A stretch of 64,000 bases of DNA from Pocillopora verrucosa (taxonomy: Eukaryota > Cnidaria > Anthozoa > Scleractinia > Pocilloporidae): the NCBI RefSeq assembly GCF_036669915.1, contig NC_089316.1, positions 722,734 through 786,733 on the forward strand, in the 5' to 3' direction. The position numbers and the translations under genes are program-made. The notes under the pieces are model-generated. The model saw only the letters and a program-made list of their open reading frames with translations. It was not told the origin of the DNA and made no database searches. Of the stretch, positions 12,501-23,934 are shown one piece after another; within the stretch, counting starts at the first letter, position 1; the number at the start of each line of letters is the position of its first letter.

Positions 12501-15350
12501 TGAAAATAAACCTCTTAAGTATTTGTTAAGCGGTTGTTTTTGATGTGCTCTTAATTTATGCCTGAATATGTACGCGTAGTTTATACAGCTTCACTGAGTA
12601 ACAGTACCTTAGCTAATTACCAAAGCGACTTTTGGAAAGCTACGCCGGGATTTTGGTTTTCTTTTATCACTTGTATCGCGAATGCTTTTATGTACTAGAA
12701 TCCAGTTTCTTGTACCAGTAATCAGTGAGACACACCTTTATCTGTGGCACTGAAGCATGACCTTGAATACTTCCACAGTATTGTCATTATCAATTATGAA
12801 AAATGTCTAAGAATGAAGCTTGCGGATGAGAATGCTGTCTACTGAAATAAACTCGGGATTCTCTATCTCGTAACTTAAATGCTGAGTTAATTGTGTTAAC
12901 TGTTGAGTTTCATGTTTGCAAATAGTGATAGTTAATTTTCTTTATAAGCTATCAGAAAACCATCGGCTATCATGATGAGCTCTGGGGCAAAATGTCTAAA
13001 TGTCTCAACTGGATGTAGCAATTACAATCATCTCCTTTACTAAGGATTCTCATACACTTATTGAAAAATAATTCACAAGGGCGATATTTTGACTAAGTGC
13101 ATTGAGACACAAACTTATCCAAAGTATGCATTGCTTAGGGCAAAATTGTGTGGTTCTCATGTTTGCTTCCTAAGCGTTTCTTCTTGGGCTAATTATTTGA
13201 ACTTGTGGCTGTCAAATTTGTTTTTATGTAGTAAGTAGCGATTGGTAGCTTTGCTCATTGTCGATAGCGGTTCACCCGATGCAAATAACTGCAGTCACGT
13301 ACCAACGCGTAACTTACAAATTTCACTCAGAACGCAACCTAATTAAAAAAATTTTAGTCAAGAATCACAGAGGAAAAAATTAGCAAAATTATCTTTCACC
13401 CAGACTTCCTTTTGAACGCTACGATTCCCTTACCAGAGTTGATTATGTCTGTTCGATTAACGGAGAGCAAAAGCAAAGTAAACAGAAGATGTCTATTGAA
13501 TGCTGAGAAAAAGTCAAGCGAATAGAAGCGCGTGGTTTTAAGGAAACATTTCATCGATAGAAGTGTAAAGAAAACTTTCCAGGATTAAAAATTAACCTAG
13601 CTTTTGATTTTATTTGTAAGAAGGCAATCATAAGGGCTCACATTTGGAGGGGTTTTATTTCAGCTTCCGGAGAAGCGATGGAAAACAACATTGTAAGCAA
13701 AACTTTCTGAAAAGCTACAAGACTGAATAAAAAATTAAGACTAAACGTGGGTTAACCTATTGAGTTTTAATCAACTTGGCCTGGTTGTTGTTTAAATTCT
13801 TTTAGATAATTTTCAAATTGTTGCAGAGTTTATCTCCTTCGTTGTGATCGTGGTGTCTCACGGTTCACCTCATATGACTTTCGTGACGAACCTGGAATAG
13901 ACAATTGTTAAACCCAATTAAAACAGCTTTACAGCTTAAAGCCAACAACTGTTGTCTATTGCTGATATCTCTTGATTAAAGCTACCAACATCATTAATTG
14001 GAAAGCTGATCATCTACACACACTTGTTTTTACAGTTTTGATAGTTTCGCTTTTGGAATGTCAACAGGTTAATACTAAGAGAGCTCTCTGCATTTTGCCA
14101 AAAATGGCAGAATTTTCCAGTAAGTAGTTTGGTGTATTTTTCAAATTATGTTATTCATGGAGAGTATTATCACTAACCCAAACAATTTTACAAGAATCAC
14201 ACAAATGAACAACAATGTACTGAATGCTTTCAATCAACTGAATCAATCTTTGACTGCGCAAGCCCAAACTCGTGCGGGTCCAAAGCAAGGTCACTAGAGA
14301 GACAAACTAAGCATGTTTATCGATAGAAGATGGATAAAACAGTCGATCGAAACTCATCGCGATAGCTTTAACTGAAATAAAATAATAAATCATTCATATA
14401 GTAACTACGTGCTAAGTATTACCAAATGACCAAATCACACTGAGCTAACTAAGTGCTTCATAACAGTCAAAACAGTTTTCTCCTTAAAATTCTTAAAATA
14501 TCCGTTCCTTGTGAAGCGTAGATCAGTTGGAACGCATGCAATAGGTTTGGTGGACAGAACGGCATTCACTCGACAGCATCTTCCTGCTTTCATTGAAATT
14601 TTCCTTGACAATTAGACTACAGATCTATCGATGAGAATCTGCAAAGCAGAATCGTGGTAAATGTAGATAGAATAGAAACGAGAATGCAATAAGATAAATT
14701 CCATTGGAATTATTTGTACCGACTTGAAGAGGAAAGCATTGTTGACTTCAAAGGATCACGTTCCACAGAAAGAATTTTGATTAAGAAAACTAATTGGATT
14801 AATTTTTATTTCCATTTTCTGTTGTTCATGTCTCTAACAAATTTGCGGCCATTATGACCGTACTGTTCACGCTTGGCTGCCATCTTGCGCAAGATTCGAA
14901 CCGTCTTAAGAAATAAGAAAAGGAGACCATCCACCGTGTCGTTAACACGCACATCATTCTCGCCGCAAAGTTTCCTTCTAGCTAAACACCTGTGCTCAAT
15001 GAGCAGAGTAAAAAACCGCAACCTTTGCTTCGAGTTTAAAATAGTTGTTTATCGGATATTTGAAAGTAAAGACGTTGTGACATGTTTCCTTTTTCCCCAC
15101 AAGCGACAAGATAATGACTCATTTGTCTAAGAGGTTGTGTTTCTAGGAGGTCTCCCAAGGTTAAAGACCACTCAGTGCTTTGTGATACGCTATGTTAGCA
15201 AAAGTAATGAAAACAAACCTCTTAAGTTATTTTTAGGCGGTCGATTGTCGGAAAATGTTTTTGATGTAAGCTTTATTTATGCCTAAACACCTACGCGTAG
15301 TTTATGCAGCTTCACTGATCAACAGCATCTTGGCTAATTACCAAGTAATT
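9575..15350. repeat. R repeat array 1
   Basis: Mosaic of recurrent non-coding blocks. A (9590-9780, 11880-12060, 14800-15000), B hairpin (9987-10023), C (10330-10620, 12290-12480, 15060-15180), D (10620-11060, 12480-12900, 15180-15350), E (11090-11460, 13790-14100), F (11460-11800), H (12900-13430), I (13430-13790) and a second K (14160-14790). The same order, with an extra internal duplication, forms array 2 at 33.4-41.35 kb. Short open segments recur (block D from an ATGCC start and ending just before AATAAA; block A on the minus strand), but substitutions between copies show no obvious silent-site bias. I recognise no product. Confidence 0.8.
9987..10023. repeat. Perfect 15-bp-arm hairpin (R block B)
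   Basis: CGGTGTGGGTAGGTT, loop AACGATA, then the exact complement. Copies at 33591-33625 and 36646-36682 have one G to T change in the left arm only. Confidence 0.95.
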
Positions 15351-15364
15351 AGCTGCTCAAACAA

Positions 15365-15475
15365 TAAGTTCTGGAATCATGCCACTTGTTGAAAATCGGC
15401 ATTCCAATGTCAAGTTGCACGCATGATTGAATTAAGAACTGCATAAATTGACTCCGTGAACAACTGAACATCACT
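15365..15475 (+). promoter_or_regulatory. Putative promoter of crystallin-like gene A
   Basis: Conserved upstream segment shared with gene B (58606-58715) and with an orphan block near 54346. It contains TTCTGGAA (15369-15376, two inverted heat-shock-type half sites), a TATA-like CATAAATT (15442-15449) and a pyrimidine-rich TCACTCATCAG near the probable transcription start. The 5' UTR exon ends at the GTAAGT donor at 15536. Regulation by heat-shock factor is inference only. Confidence 0.4.
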
Positions 15476-16624
15476 CATCAGTCGAAGCCTCGACAGAAGA
15501 GAAGTTCCCTACAAAAATCAAGTTGAGAAGAAAGGGTAAGTTTCTAATCTACAAGTACTCATGCAAGTATACTTTTCGTGTTTTGAAAATGCAAAGCTGA
15601 TCAGAGAGATGAAACTAAAAGATTGAATACATAGATTGACCACCAACAGGACTCCCTTTGGCATCAATCTTGCTGAGAGAATTTTCTTTAAATGGTCTGT
15701 GACATTATGTTTTTCAGAATTGTGGAGCATCCATGGCAGAGTCGTCGGTATCACTGCATAAAGATGAAGAATATCAGCCCCCAAACCCCCAGGTAAATAT
15801 ATGTATGAAATTATATCCTTTCGATATAGGTCATATAAAAGAATTCCAAGCTTTACCTGGAAATATTTGATTGAAACAACTTTTATTATAAAAAAAGCTG
15901 ATGGCGGACCTTATGTAGCTGATTTTATCGTTTTTTTCCAAAAGTTTGAATCAGCTCCTGAGCAAGATTAAAAGTAAATCAGAAAATTGTTTTAATTCAT
16001 AAAGATGCTAAGATGGCGTGCCCATGTTGTTGTTTTCTTTAATCGCTTTATGAAACTTTTTGTGTCCTTAGCGATTTTGAGCTCTTTACTTAGGTTTTTT
16101 CAGTATTAAATTGATCTAACTGAGAATGATCGCCCTGCTTCAGTAGAATTGCTGTCTATGGGGCAGCGTAGGTTTAATTTGCCGTAGCGTGTATTTCTGG
16201 AGTGGACATCAGAATGTATTCAATGTCTTTTCAATTTCTTTTCCTAACATAGCAAGTGACAGAAGACACATCGGACTTGACAGCAATTAACCTCCCCGGT
16301 GGATCAAGGTCTCTTAAAGTTGGAATATCTGCAGGTGATTGGAAGGTTTTCTCAAGAGTTGAATACAAGGGGAATTCTGGTATCGTGAAACAGGGTCATA
16401 ACTACCCTAACCCCAAAGAAATGGGTCTTGAACGTGATCAAGCTGTCATGAGCTTGAAACGGCATGGACCGTGACAAGGATACACTTTCAAGGTTCCGTG
16501 GATGAATTTTCCCGTCAAACGATTTGTGAAAGCAACCTAATTAAATTAAAGGAGTTAACGTTAACTAAATCAAAGGTTGCATGATTTTGTAGTTGTAATT
16601 TCAAACAGTTTTCCACGGATTAAA
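15470..16624 (+). CDS. Beta/gamma-crystallin-like single-domain protein A
   Basis: Small beta/gamma-crystallin-type Greek-key protein of 93 residues. Three exons: 5' UTR exon ending 15535, ATG exon 15718-15792 (ATG at 15733), last exon 16253-16474 (TGA). Joined phase-0, it reads MAESSVSLHKDEEY then a second half with GDWKVFSRVEYKG, VKQGHNY and SLKR, the W-x-x-F...Y-x-G...G-x-Y...S-L/M-R pattern of a beta/gamma motif. The family's calcium motif (two acidic residues, two any, S/T, S) is not evident. A possible ATTAAA poly(A) signal lies at 16619. Gene B is a recent paralogue and gene C an older one. The intron contains a decayed LINE 3' end. Function beyond fold is unknown. Confidence 0.8.
16020..16215 (-). 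mobile_element. Decayed LINE 3' end in crystallin A intron
   Basis: The minus strand retains RYGKLNL...P and ELKIAKD, matching the C-terminal end of a non-LTR reverse transcriptase seen better at 59490-59735. Stops and indels are present, and the 3' UTR tail found in the B copy is missing. Confidence 0.6.
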
Positions 16625-17342
16625 ACATGTTATTCTCCCAACTGAGGAGTTAAAAACTTTCGTGCTTTGTTCTTTAAAGTTTGCTCTCCGGTCTGCTGAT
16701 CTGCGGCGCTTGTCAAGAAAACAGCTCCCACACTCTTTTTTTATTACCACCACTCCCTCTCTAGATCTGCTTCATTTTTTCTAGTCTTTATTCATCATAA
16801 GCAACAGCCCCCCCCCCCAGCTTACGCTAACTAGTGTGCTCAATTGTCGATTTCTTGTTTTACCACAACTGGTAATCTCGCAATATGATGGGCCAATTTG
16901 CCGTTGTCGATAAGAATTACAGACAACGTTGCTAATGTCAACGTGTCGTGCTGCGCTTCGTGAGTCCACAGCATTTTGAGCACTTTAATGACAAATATCT
17001 ATATCGTTGTAGATAAGAGTACAGACCACGCTACACCACTGTCCATTTGTTAACTTACAGTCTGTAATTTGACGGCTGGCCTCGGAAATCGTTTTACAAT
17101 TTTGATAGGTGTGCTTGTTGACGTCAAAACAGAGTGGCACTTGTAAAAGTTGTAGGAGTTTTGTTATCTTTCAGTCGAATTCTCTTAATTTTCTTTCAAA
17201 GTTTTATAGAGATCAAGGCATAATGCGAGCATGCGAAATTTAAATTAACCAGACCTTGAGTATCATTGAAATTAGTTACCACTTATTCCCTCTCACTGTG
17301 AAGGATCAAGAAAGAATGATTTTATTTTCTGAACGAATTTCC

Positions 17343-17479
17343 GGATCAATATCAGTATCTGGGCAAATGCCCACCTACCCCTCCCCTAACCCAACATTAA
17401 CCTAAACTTGTTGTCAATTGACTGTTGTTGAGTTAGGGGAGGGGTAGGTGGGCAGTTGCCCAGATACTGATATTAATCC
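17343..17479. mobile_element. 137-bp MITE with 8-bp target duplication (hAT-like)
   Basis: Long inverted arms (left part GGATCAATATCAGTATCTGG, right part the near-complement), flanked on both sides by GAATTTCC (17335-17342 and 17480-17487). The corresponding site in the B block is empty. The 8-bp duplication fits hAT-type elements. A related half lies near 2445-2510 and 26400-26475. Confidence 0.85.
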
Positions 17480-17599
17480 GAATTTCCTTCTATAAGAGTG
17501 AACAGTACTTCATGAGGAAATATATGATTTAAAACTTCTGATTTTTGAACAATCCATGAAAAAAAAATTGCTTTACCAGTGTCGCCGCTGAAAAGGTTG

Positions 17600-19130
17600 T
17601 GTATCTGCATTCGATTTCTTTTTGAATGTCAGCAAAAGTTTATAACCTAGTTTAGGTCATAAGCTTCTGATCTCAGTTATGGATTTTCTGATATAGATGA
17701 GTAGATCGTGTTAAAAAGAACAAACACGACGAATATTAAAATCATTACTGATTCGATTGCGTTCATCGGCTTTTAAAATCTTCAATATCTACCATGTCAG
17801 ATATCGACGACTTATAAGCTGCCATTTTATTGATGTGCCCCGTATTCCGGCGATTTCCTTCGCTCATTGGTTCGAATTTCCAGAAAGGTCAGCTGATTGG
17901 GTGATTTCAGCATACGTAAAATTGGCTTATTAAGTCGTGCAATACCATTCATTTCATCTGTGCTAAAATTAGCAAATCCGAACCCCCACACAGAGCTCTT
18001 TTTATTTAGAGTGGGTGTCGTTGAGCCGATGGCAGCGTCATCATACATTTCCGTCTCAAGCGCAAACACAGGAAAACGTGAGTGACCAATTGACCATATC
18101 GTTTTTGTTTTGTATCCGTCCAAAACATGGCCTCCTGCTTGAAAAGATCATGCACTGACTTGTATGTGTGATGATCCCTTTAAAAGTTGGGAGGACATCG
18201 TTTCTTGGTGCTAGACCCTCCTCCCCCTCCCCCCCCCCCCCACAAAAAAAAAACTGATAGGTGACACGCAGAAGTGAATCCACATAATTGACGAACAAAC
18301 TCATACAGCAAACACGAAGGATCTCCAGAAATTGAAAGTTGCCTGTGTAATTTTGATTTGTCCTCTTGTAAGCTAAAATAATGACGTCTTCGGATCCAAA
18401 GTGTTTGATGCATCAGACTATTTTAATAAACACACTGTCCGAGAACATTATTAAAATACAGTACAGAACTAAAATACATATCACACACTTCACAAACTAT
18501 CTCGATGCCTTTACTATTTATAAGGCATTTGTAGAAGCGAAAGAATGGTTTAGCTTGCTGAAATAATGCTAAATTTCATACTTAACCGACTTCACTGTCT
18601 TAGATTCTTTATGATATTTGCATTTCAAAAGTCACCCTAGAAAAATTCATCCATTGTTTACCTTTAAGGTAAGGTAAAGCATATCTTTACGTGGTGACTG
18701 GTTTTGAATTTGTATCGTTTTTTCTGTGTTTCAAAATTTTTATCGTTCTTCTAAAATGTACTTTTCCAAGAATTTGCATTTACATGAGTTTATTTTTCAT
18801 GATTTTTTCAGCAGATACAACTACCTACTGAGTCTACAGTATACGTGTAAAAAGATATTTACACTGTCTTCAATCGATACATCCATCTCGGCGATGATCT
18901 CAACTCCGATTCGTTTCCAGTCGTTCCCCTTGAATTTTTTATTATTTTCCCCAAACCAAAATTGCCAGTCAGGCGAAAATTAATATCATTTCAACTGATA
19001 CTTACATCACGCACAACTACTAAAGAAAAAAAAATTAATACTTCCTCGCAAACTCGTTCATTGATTAGTGTGCGTGATGGTCGCTTTGCAAGTTGGGAGA
19101 ACATCGTTTCTCGGTTCTAGACCTACCATC
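17600..19130. other. Flank of the crystallin A block, no gene assigned
   Basis: Duplicated at 61000-62580. Open frames on both strands (for example 17827-18123 minus) are not kept intact in the other copy. Two related segments of about 120 bp (18160-18300 and 19070-19130) share AGTTGGGAGRACATCGTTTC. A C-rich run lies at 18225-18242. Confidence 0.6.
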
Positions 19131-19247
19131 GAAACCATCGTTTTTTCCTACTGAAGAACCCTCTCTTTCCCACTTCCTTCTCCCCCTCTTAAGACCTAGG
19201 ATCCATTTTTCTTATATTTGTCTTATATTTTCATTTTTTCTCAGCAG

Positions 19248-19402
19248 GAGGTTGTACTTCAATAGTGGAGCTTTTCCTTGACGATGATAGTGATGTATTG
19301 CTCACAGATGACCAGGGTTACACCTCATTACACCTTGCTGCGCAATGGGGACGTCAGCTGGTTCATGTCAAGCTCCTGAGCTACAATACCTTTGCATTTT
19401 AG
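19248..19402 (+). pseudogene. Orphan ankyrin-repeat terminal exon
   Basis: After a polypyrimidine tract and TCAGCAG acceptor the frame reads TSIVELFLDDDSDVLLTDDQ and then GYTSLHLAAQWG, the ankyrin consensus (TPLHLAAQxG), ending at TAG (19400-19402). It holds slightly more than one repeat. I see no other exon of this gene in the window, so it is either the last exon of a gene whose other exons lie elsewhere, or a stranded fragment. It lies just past the end of the duplicated crystallin block and has no counterpart after the B block. Confidence 0.55.
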
Positions 19403-19774
19403 TTCTCAGGAAATTGGTTTCTCATGATCTAATTCAAAAGATCAGTCAGCTTCAAGTGTCAAAGTTTTTATCAAACTGCATGAAAAATATTTCTCTGATA
19501 GATAGGGTGTGAAGTGGCAGGTTTACATGTCAACATTGTTATTCTGTGTGCAGTAGTATGAGCAGTAAGAATTTTACGTCTTTGACATAAGGAACTTTCA
19601 CTAATATCCTTGCTACTGCTGCTGTTGTATTTATAGTCCATCGTAATTTTTTAGACATAGTTTGATTTTTGAGACACTGGCTTTAATGATATTATATAGT
19701 AAATATTTTGATAATGTACTCGTTTTTGAAGTATTTTAAAATTCTACAGTAGCTCCATTGTATCGTGTTTGTTT

Positions 19775-19985
19775 AGCCCTTAAACTGTTAAGAGTGACTA
19801 GCATCCAGTTTCGCCCTAAAAATTATATCAGCCATAAATCAAACATGAAGGTCGCGAGAATAAAGGAAATGATCACTAATTAAAGAGGTTCGTGATCATT
19901 CAACAAAATCTCCCTGAGAATTCAGAGAATTCTCTTTGAGAACAGTATGGAGAATATGCATACTGATATGAGGGTGTAAAGGGTC
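19775..19985. mobile_element. MITE of the CCTTTACAC / AGTGACTAGCATC family
   Basis: Begins CCCTTAAACTGTTAAGAGTG and ends AGGGTGTAAAGGG, which are imperfect inverted termini. The body includes GGAGAATATGCATACTGAT. Related copies lie at 48971-49177 and in NUP42 introns (5247-5442, 29098-29312). Confidence 0.65.
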
Positions 19986-20369
19986 ATGATAAAACAAGTG
20001 TCCTGTTGTTTTGTTGTTGTTGTTGTTGTTGTTTTAATTCCTATTCTCTAAATAATTGCACTCTTATAATCTCTCCTTTTGGTCAACTATTTGTTATTAT
20101 CACAGCTTTGAAACAAAAGTACCCCAAATAGTTCTTCCCAAAATGTTAGAGTAAAATAAAAAACGGTAGCTCAATTCCCTAATTTTAATGAGTCAGGTCT
20201 GGAAAAGGGGAGCGAAATAGCATCATCTTACTGTAAATTACAAGAATAACGAGCCACTATCAGTGCTGACGGACTTTTTTGAGGACTTCTATGTTTGGAA
20301 ATGGAACGGAGTAGAATACCTGCCGTAAGAATCTGTTGATCGTCTGCGAGACTGGGACGAGGGCATGAA

Positions 20370-20383
20370 GGCGCCATGGCAAC
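20370..20383. promoter_or_regulatory. RFX X-box-like site upstream of C2orf81-like gene
   Basis: GGCGCCATGGCAAC fits the X-box pattern GTNRCC-AT-RGYAAC with a single mismatch. It lies about 213 bp upstream of the ATG at 20596, next to AAAATGGCGGC on the minus strand (20402-20416), a YY1-type initiator motif. Binding is inferred. Confidence 0.45.
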
Positions 20384-20595
20384 GGGCTGCCTCAACCAGG
20401 CGAAAGCCGCCATTTTGGTTAGGGAGAAGCAGGATGAACTTTGCAATTCTACGAGAGTTAACGATCAGATCTTTGCTCTTCTAACATTTTATGGCCGATA
20501 GAAACAAGTATTAAACCTTCTTTGCCGTTGTTATCCCCTTTCTTGGCCGTTGATGTGAATCTAAGTGGTAGAAAACTTCGCCAGCATTTGTAATC

Positions 20596-21243
20596 ATGTC
20601 TAATAAAAAGTCGTCAAGATAAGACGAAACTCCTGCTCAACCATCCGCTCCACCACCTACCAGCAATAATATTATATCGGGAAGATTCTCAGGGGCTGAC
20701 TGGTAAGAATTTCCCTTCACAAACTGTGATGTTTCCTCCACTAATTTTCCTGTTGAAAGAGAGATACTTCTTTTTTTCTGAGATGATCGATCGAAGCGCT
20801 CGGAAAGTTTAGAGAGCATGAAAGTGTAGAGAGCATGAAAGGTTAGAGAACATGAAAGGTTAGAGAACATGAAAGTGTAGAGAGCATGAGAGTTGCTCGA
20901 ATTGTAGCTTAGAGCAGCTTCAGCCTAATGAGAACTTTCCAAACTTCGAAAGTGTTTTATATCGCAGTGAACGGGCAGCACATTCATGAATTAATTATTT
21001 GGTAACATTTTCAATGCGGTACTTGACGTGTAGTTGCTTACTGGATACCGATAGAATTCCTTCTGCTATCCGTCAGTGTGCTTTAACCATTTCTTTTTTT
21101 TTTTCATGTTCAGGTATCATACGGTGGACCAGGAGGACTGGGAGGAATTTGTTGTTGACATAATGAACGAAATTGTAGAATCCACCTCGAGAGTCCTTCA
21201 TGATCAGTACATTATCAGTCAAACATTGCCATATACAATATAA
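20596..21243 (+). pseudogene. C2orf81-like gene, truncated 5' end
   Basis: Exon 1 (20596-20702) encodes MSNKKSSR, an in-frame TAA (20620-20622), then DETPAQPSAPPPTSNNIISG and RFSGADW. Exon 2 (21114-21243) encodes YHTVDQEDWEEFVVDIMNEI, then SQTLPYTI and TAA. The donor (TG/GTAAGAA) and acceptor (TTTTTCATGTTCAG) join in phase to restore the tryptophan codon. This order (PPxP, IxxGRxxxxxW, EExVxDI, PxTI) resembles the N-terminus of vertebrate C2orf81 as I remember it. The family protein is far longer and nothing downstream continues it. The internal stop and truncation argue for a relic unless the first stop is a consensus error or a later start is used. Confidence 0.55.
20805..20890. repeat. 17-18 bp minisatellite in C2orf81-like intron
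   Basis: About five units of the type TAGAGARCATGAAAGG, alternating with TGTAGAGAGCATGAAAG. Confidence 0.85.
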
Positions 21244-21399
21244 GAGTCTAAAAATTTACTTCTACAAATCATTGAGGTGTGTGCAGTAATAAGACTAAAG
21301 ATTATAATTATTTCTGAAGTTCTGCGAGGCTTTAGGCGTGCACATGTTAATACAGTGAACTTTGAATTTAGACATCGCAAGTACTAAATCTTGGAACGA

Positions 21400-21520
21400 C
21401 CTAAAACCACCTAAAACCACCTACAACCACCTCAAAAATTTCAACCACCACCTACAACCACCTCAAAAATATCTACAGCCACTCGCAAACAATCTAAAAC
21501 CATCTAAAACAAGGCGTAAA
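21400..21520. repeat. Minisatellite of about 10 bp (CCACCTAAAA type)
   Basis: Degenerate tandem units such as CCTAAAACCA and CCTACAACCA, with CTCAAAAAT interruptions. Confidence 0.8.
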
Positions 21521-21599
21521 TGTCAAAAATAAGGCGAGACGACAACATGTCACATACATGAATGGTCATTAAAAATATTTTAAGCGAACTGTGGCTTCA

Positions 21600-21786
21600 G
21601 GCTTCCCTGAACATTTGCTGGTATCCATTTCTACTATTGGCTGGACAGAGAGGCACCTTGAGAGCAACATGTTTTGCCCATGCAAGAACACAACACATTG
21701 ACACGGCTAGGTCTCGAACCCAGACCTCTCCAGCCAGGCCTGGTATCCTAGCTATTGAGATAGGGTATCTCCCGAGTCTCCTACAC
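21600..21786 (-). mobile_element. tRNA-derived SINE, third copy
   Basis: Same family as 1785-2015. The B-box-like GGTTCGAGACC is intact. It carries a local insertion after the head (near 21687-21710). Confidence 0.65.
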
Positions 21787-21825
21787 TAACTTATTAGAAA
21801 AAATAAGAAATGGCTGAAGAATTTC

Positions 21826-22062
21826 ACAAACCTGCATTAATGATAAAAGTATTAGATTTCCTCTGAGCAGGCCCAGAAGAAAGTTTATTTTGACCAGATG
21901 ACGTAAAATGGCTATCATATTTTGACAAAATTATCATCTCTTTCACCTTGTTCGGTCAAGGTTGTTTGTCAACATTTCTTAAGAGGCAAGTGCCAATTTG
22001 GAGACAGATGCCATTTGAACATAACACAGGTAAGCTTCATGAGTTTTCTTATTGTGTTTCTT
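21826..22062. pseudogene. Third remnant of the SLC35F / NUP42 gene pair
   Basis: Minus strand 21894..21829 retains the end of the transporter exon A, reading FLLGLLRGN, with AGA where copies 1 and 2 have TAA, before the GTTTGTG donor. Plus strand 21958-22029 is NUP42 exon 1 with its ATG changed to AAG (VVCQHFLRGKCQFGDRCH), one base missing after the third cysteine codon, and the GTAAGC donor kept. About 540 bp between them is deleted relative to copy 1. R block A begins immediately after. Confidence 0.75.
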
Positions 22063-22084
22063 TATCTAAAAAATTTGCTAAATT

Positions 22085-22940
22085 ACAAACTTTGATAAAT
22101 TTTGATTTCCTCTTTCTGTTATTCATATCTTTAAAAAATTTGCCGCCGTTATGACCGTACTGTTCACGCTTGGCTGCCATCTTACGCCAGATTCTAACCC
22201 TCTTAATTAATAAGAAAATAAAACCACCCATCCTTTAGTTAACACTCATGTCATTCTCACCGCAAAATTTCTCTCCAGCTAAAAACTTGTGTTCAGTGAG
22301 AAGAGTAAAACCGCAGCCTTTGCTTCGAGTTCAAAGTAAGTGTTTATCGGATATTGGCAAGAAGTCAGACGAAGGGAACGGGTCGTTTAAAAGAAAATTC
22401 AAATTCTGAATATTGGTTCTCTTTTAATATATAGATTTAGCCAAGCCTAAAAGCGGAGCTCTCATTTTTTTTCCGCACGTCTCAAGGGCACAACGCCTCG
22501 CCCCGGCCAGGATTAGAACCGGATCGTCCGACTCGGAGCCCAGTGCACTGACCACTGGACTACTGAACAAAGCCTTGGCGTTAGCGTGCCCGCGGTACAG
22601 TTGACCACGCATGCTAAAATTAGCACCTTGTACGGTCGTACGGTCGTACGGTTGTGCATCCAAATTTTTTCGGCTTGATGGATTACTACTATTTTGTATA
22701 ATTATGGGGCTACGCTCCGCGAGCTCCGCTATAATTTGTATCGCGAATGCTTCTCTGCATTGGCATCCAGTTTCTTGTACCAGTAATCAGTCAGGCACAC
22801 CTTTACCTTTGGCACTGAAGCATGACCTTGAATCAGTATTGTCATTTTCAATTATGAAAAATATCTAAAAGTGAAGCTTGCGGACAAGAATGCTGTCTAT
22901 TGAAATAAACTCGGGATTCTCTATCTTGTAACTTAAATGT
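22085..22940. repeat. R array fragment interrupted by a SINE
   Basis: Block A (22085-22400), a SINE (22430-22610), then the second half of block D (22735-22935). In this block D copy the codon that is TGA elsewhere (just after ACCAGTAATCAG) is TCA, so the frame stays open to 22868. Confidence 0.75.
22430..22610 (-). mobile_element. tRNA-derived SINE of a second family
   Basis: On the minus strand, A-box-like TGGTCAGTGCACTGG and B-box GGTTCTAATCC (22510-22520), preceded by TAGTCCAG and followed by a short body with GAGACGTGCGG and an A-run. Not related to the 1785 family. Confidence 0.7.
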
Positions 22941-23230
22941 TGAGTTAAGAGTGAATGTCTCTAAAAATCAAAGAAAAATAAGAAAATCGCGGCCATGGTC
23001 AAAACGTCGTTTCGTCCCATTTTTTGTCTACAGGTAGCTATAGGTACTACTTAAAGTGAAGTGAGGTTAATTTGTGTAAATATTCATTTTAACGGAAATA
23101 AACCGTTACTAATTGCATGATCGAAAATGAGTGCGTGCGAGCTCTAAATTATGCAGCTTTCAGGCCGTCCTTGCATGAACTAAAATGCAACAGCAGGCCT
23201 TTTTTAGCTATAAATATATACATGTGGCAT
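22940..23230 (+). other. Intergenic, nothing recognised
   Basis: Unique stretch between the R fragment and the start of duplication copy 2. I see no exon or repeat that I can support. Confidence 0.5.
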
Positions 23231-23901
23231 ATATGCTTCTTTCGACAAGTTATGTTACGTTACGTTAAGTTACAGACTAGAAGCGTTGCCAACTACAATA
23301 TATACAATATATCCAATATACAGCCAGTGCGCGTCTTCATTTGCCATTGCATCATTTGGTCAAAAATTTTCTTTAACATGGTAAAGCATCTCAGATGATA
23401 AATATAAACTTACTAACACAAAATGATGGTACTCGCGTCCTTTCCTCTCACAGAACTAGTATTTCGTAGCCTTCTACAAGTTGGAGGCAGTTTTCCAGGG
23501 CGCAAAGATTTAAATAAAGGACGTTCATGAAGCTGACGTTATAATTCGTGTTCTAGTTCACAAATACCAAGGGTCTCTTTCTTCTCATAGCGGAACTGTT
23601 CTCGAAGTTGTTTCTCGCGCGATAGCGGAATCAACAATAACAAAAATCCTTTGATAATAAAAATCGTTGCAATGATCTTTAACAACCAAACTCCGAGTCT
23701 CTGAACACATAGTCTATAAGTTAATTCAAAGGAATGCTGATCACTGCGCCAAGCGATATGAATAAAGGAGAAGTAGAAGCGACACCAAAGATCATTAAAA
23801 AGTGAAAAACCAGTGCCAATGCTCCAGTTCCACAGAGATATTCCCACAGCAAGTCGCTCCAGGTAACACGTTTATACTCCGTGAACTGAAAGCAGCACTG
23901 A

Positions 23902-23934
<33 letters not shown>

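Larger units (their letters stand above)
15350..19130. repeat. Crystallin block duplication, copy A
   Basis: Colinear with 58600-62580, from upstream of the crystallin promoter to a shared end at the phrase GTTGGGAGAACATCG. Copy A carries a MITE (17343-17479) that is absent from copy B. Copy B carries an extra LINE 3' end and a local tandem duplication. Beyond the end the two flanks diverge completely. Confidence 0.85.

Noticed and set aside
17827-18123. 98-codon minus-strand frame (related 61456-61671)
   Set aside because: The frame is disrupted by an insertion in the other copy and has no splice or family support.
20805-20890. CRISPR-like array
   Set aside because: The repeats are adjacent without unique spacers and degenerate; it is a minisatellite in an intron.
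22500-22580. tRNA gene on the minus strand
   Set aside because: The acceptor stem does not pair and a SINE body follows the B-box.
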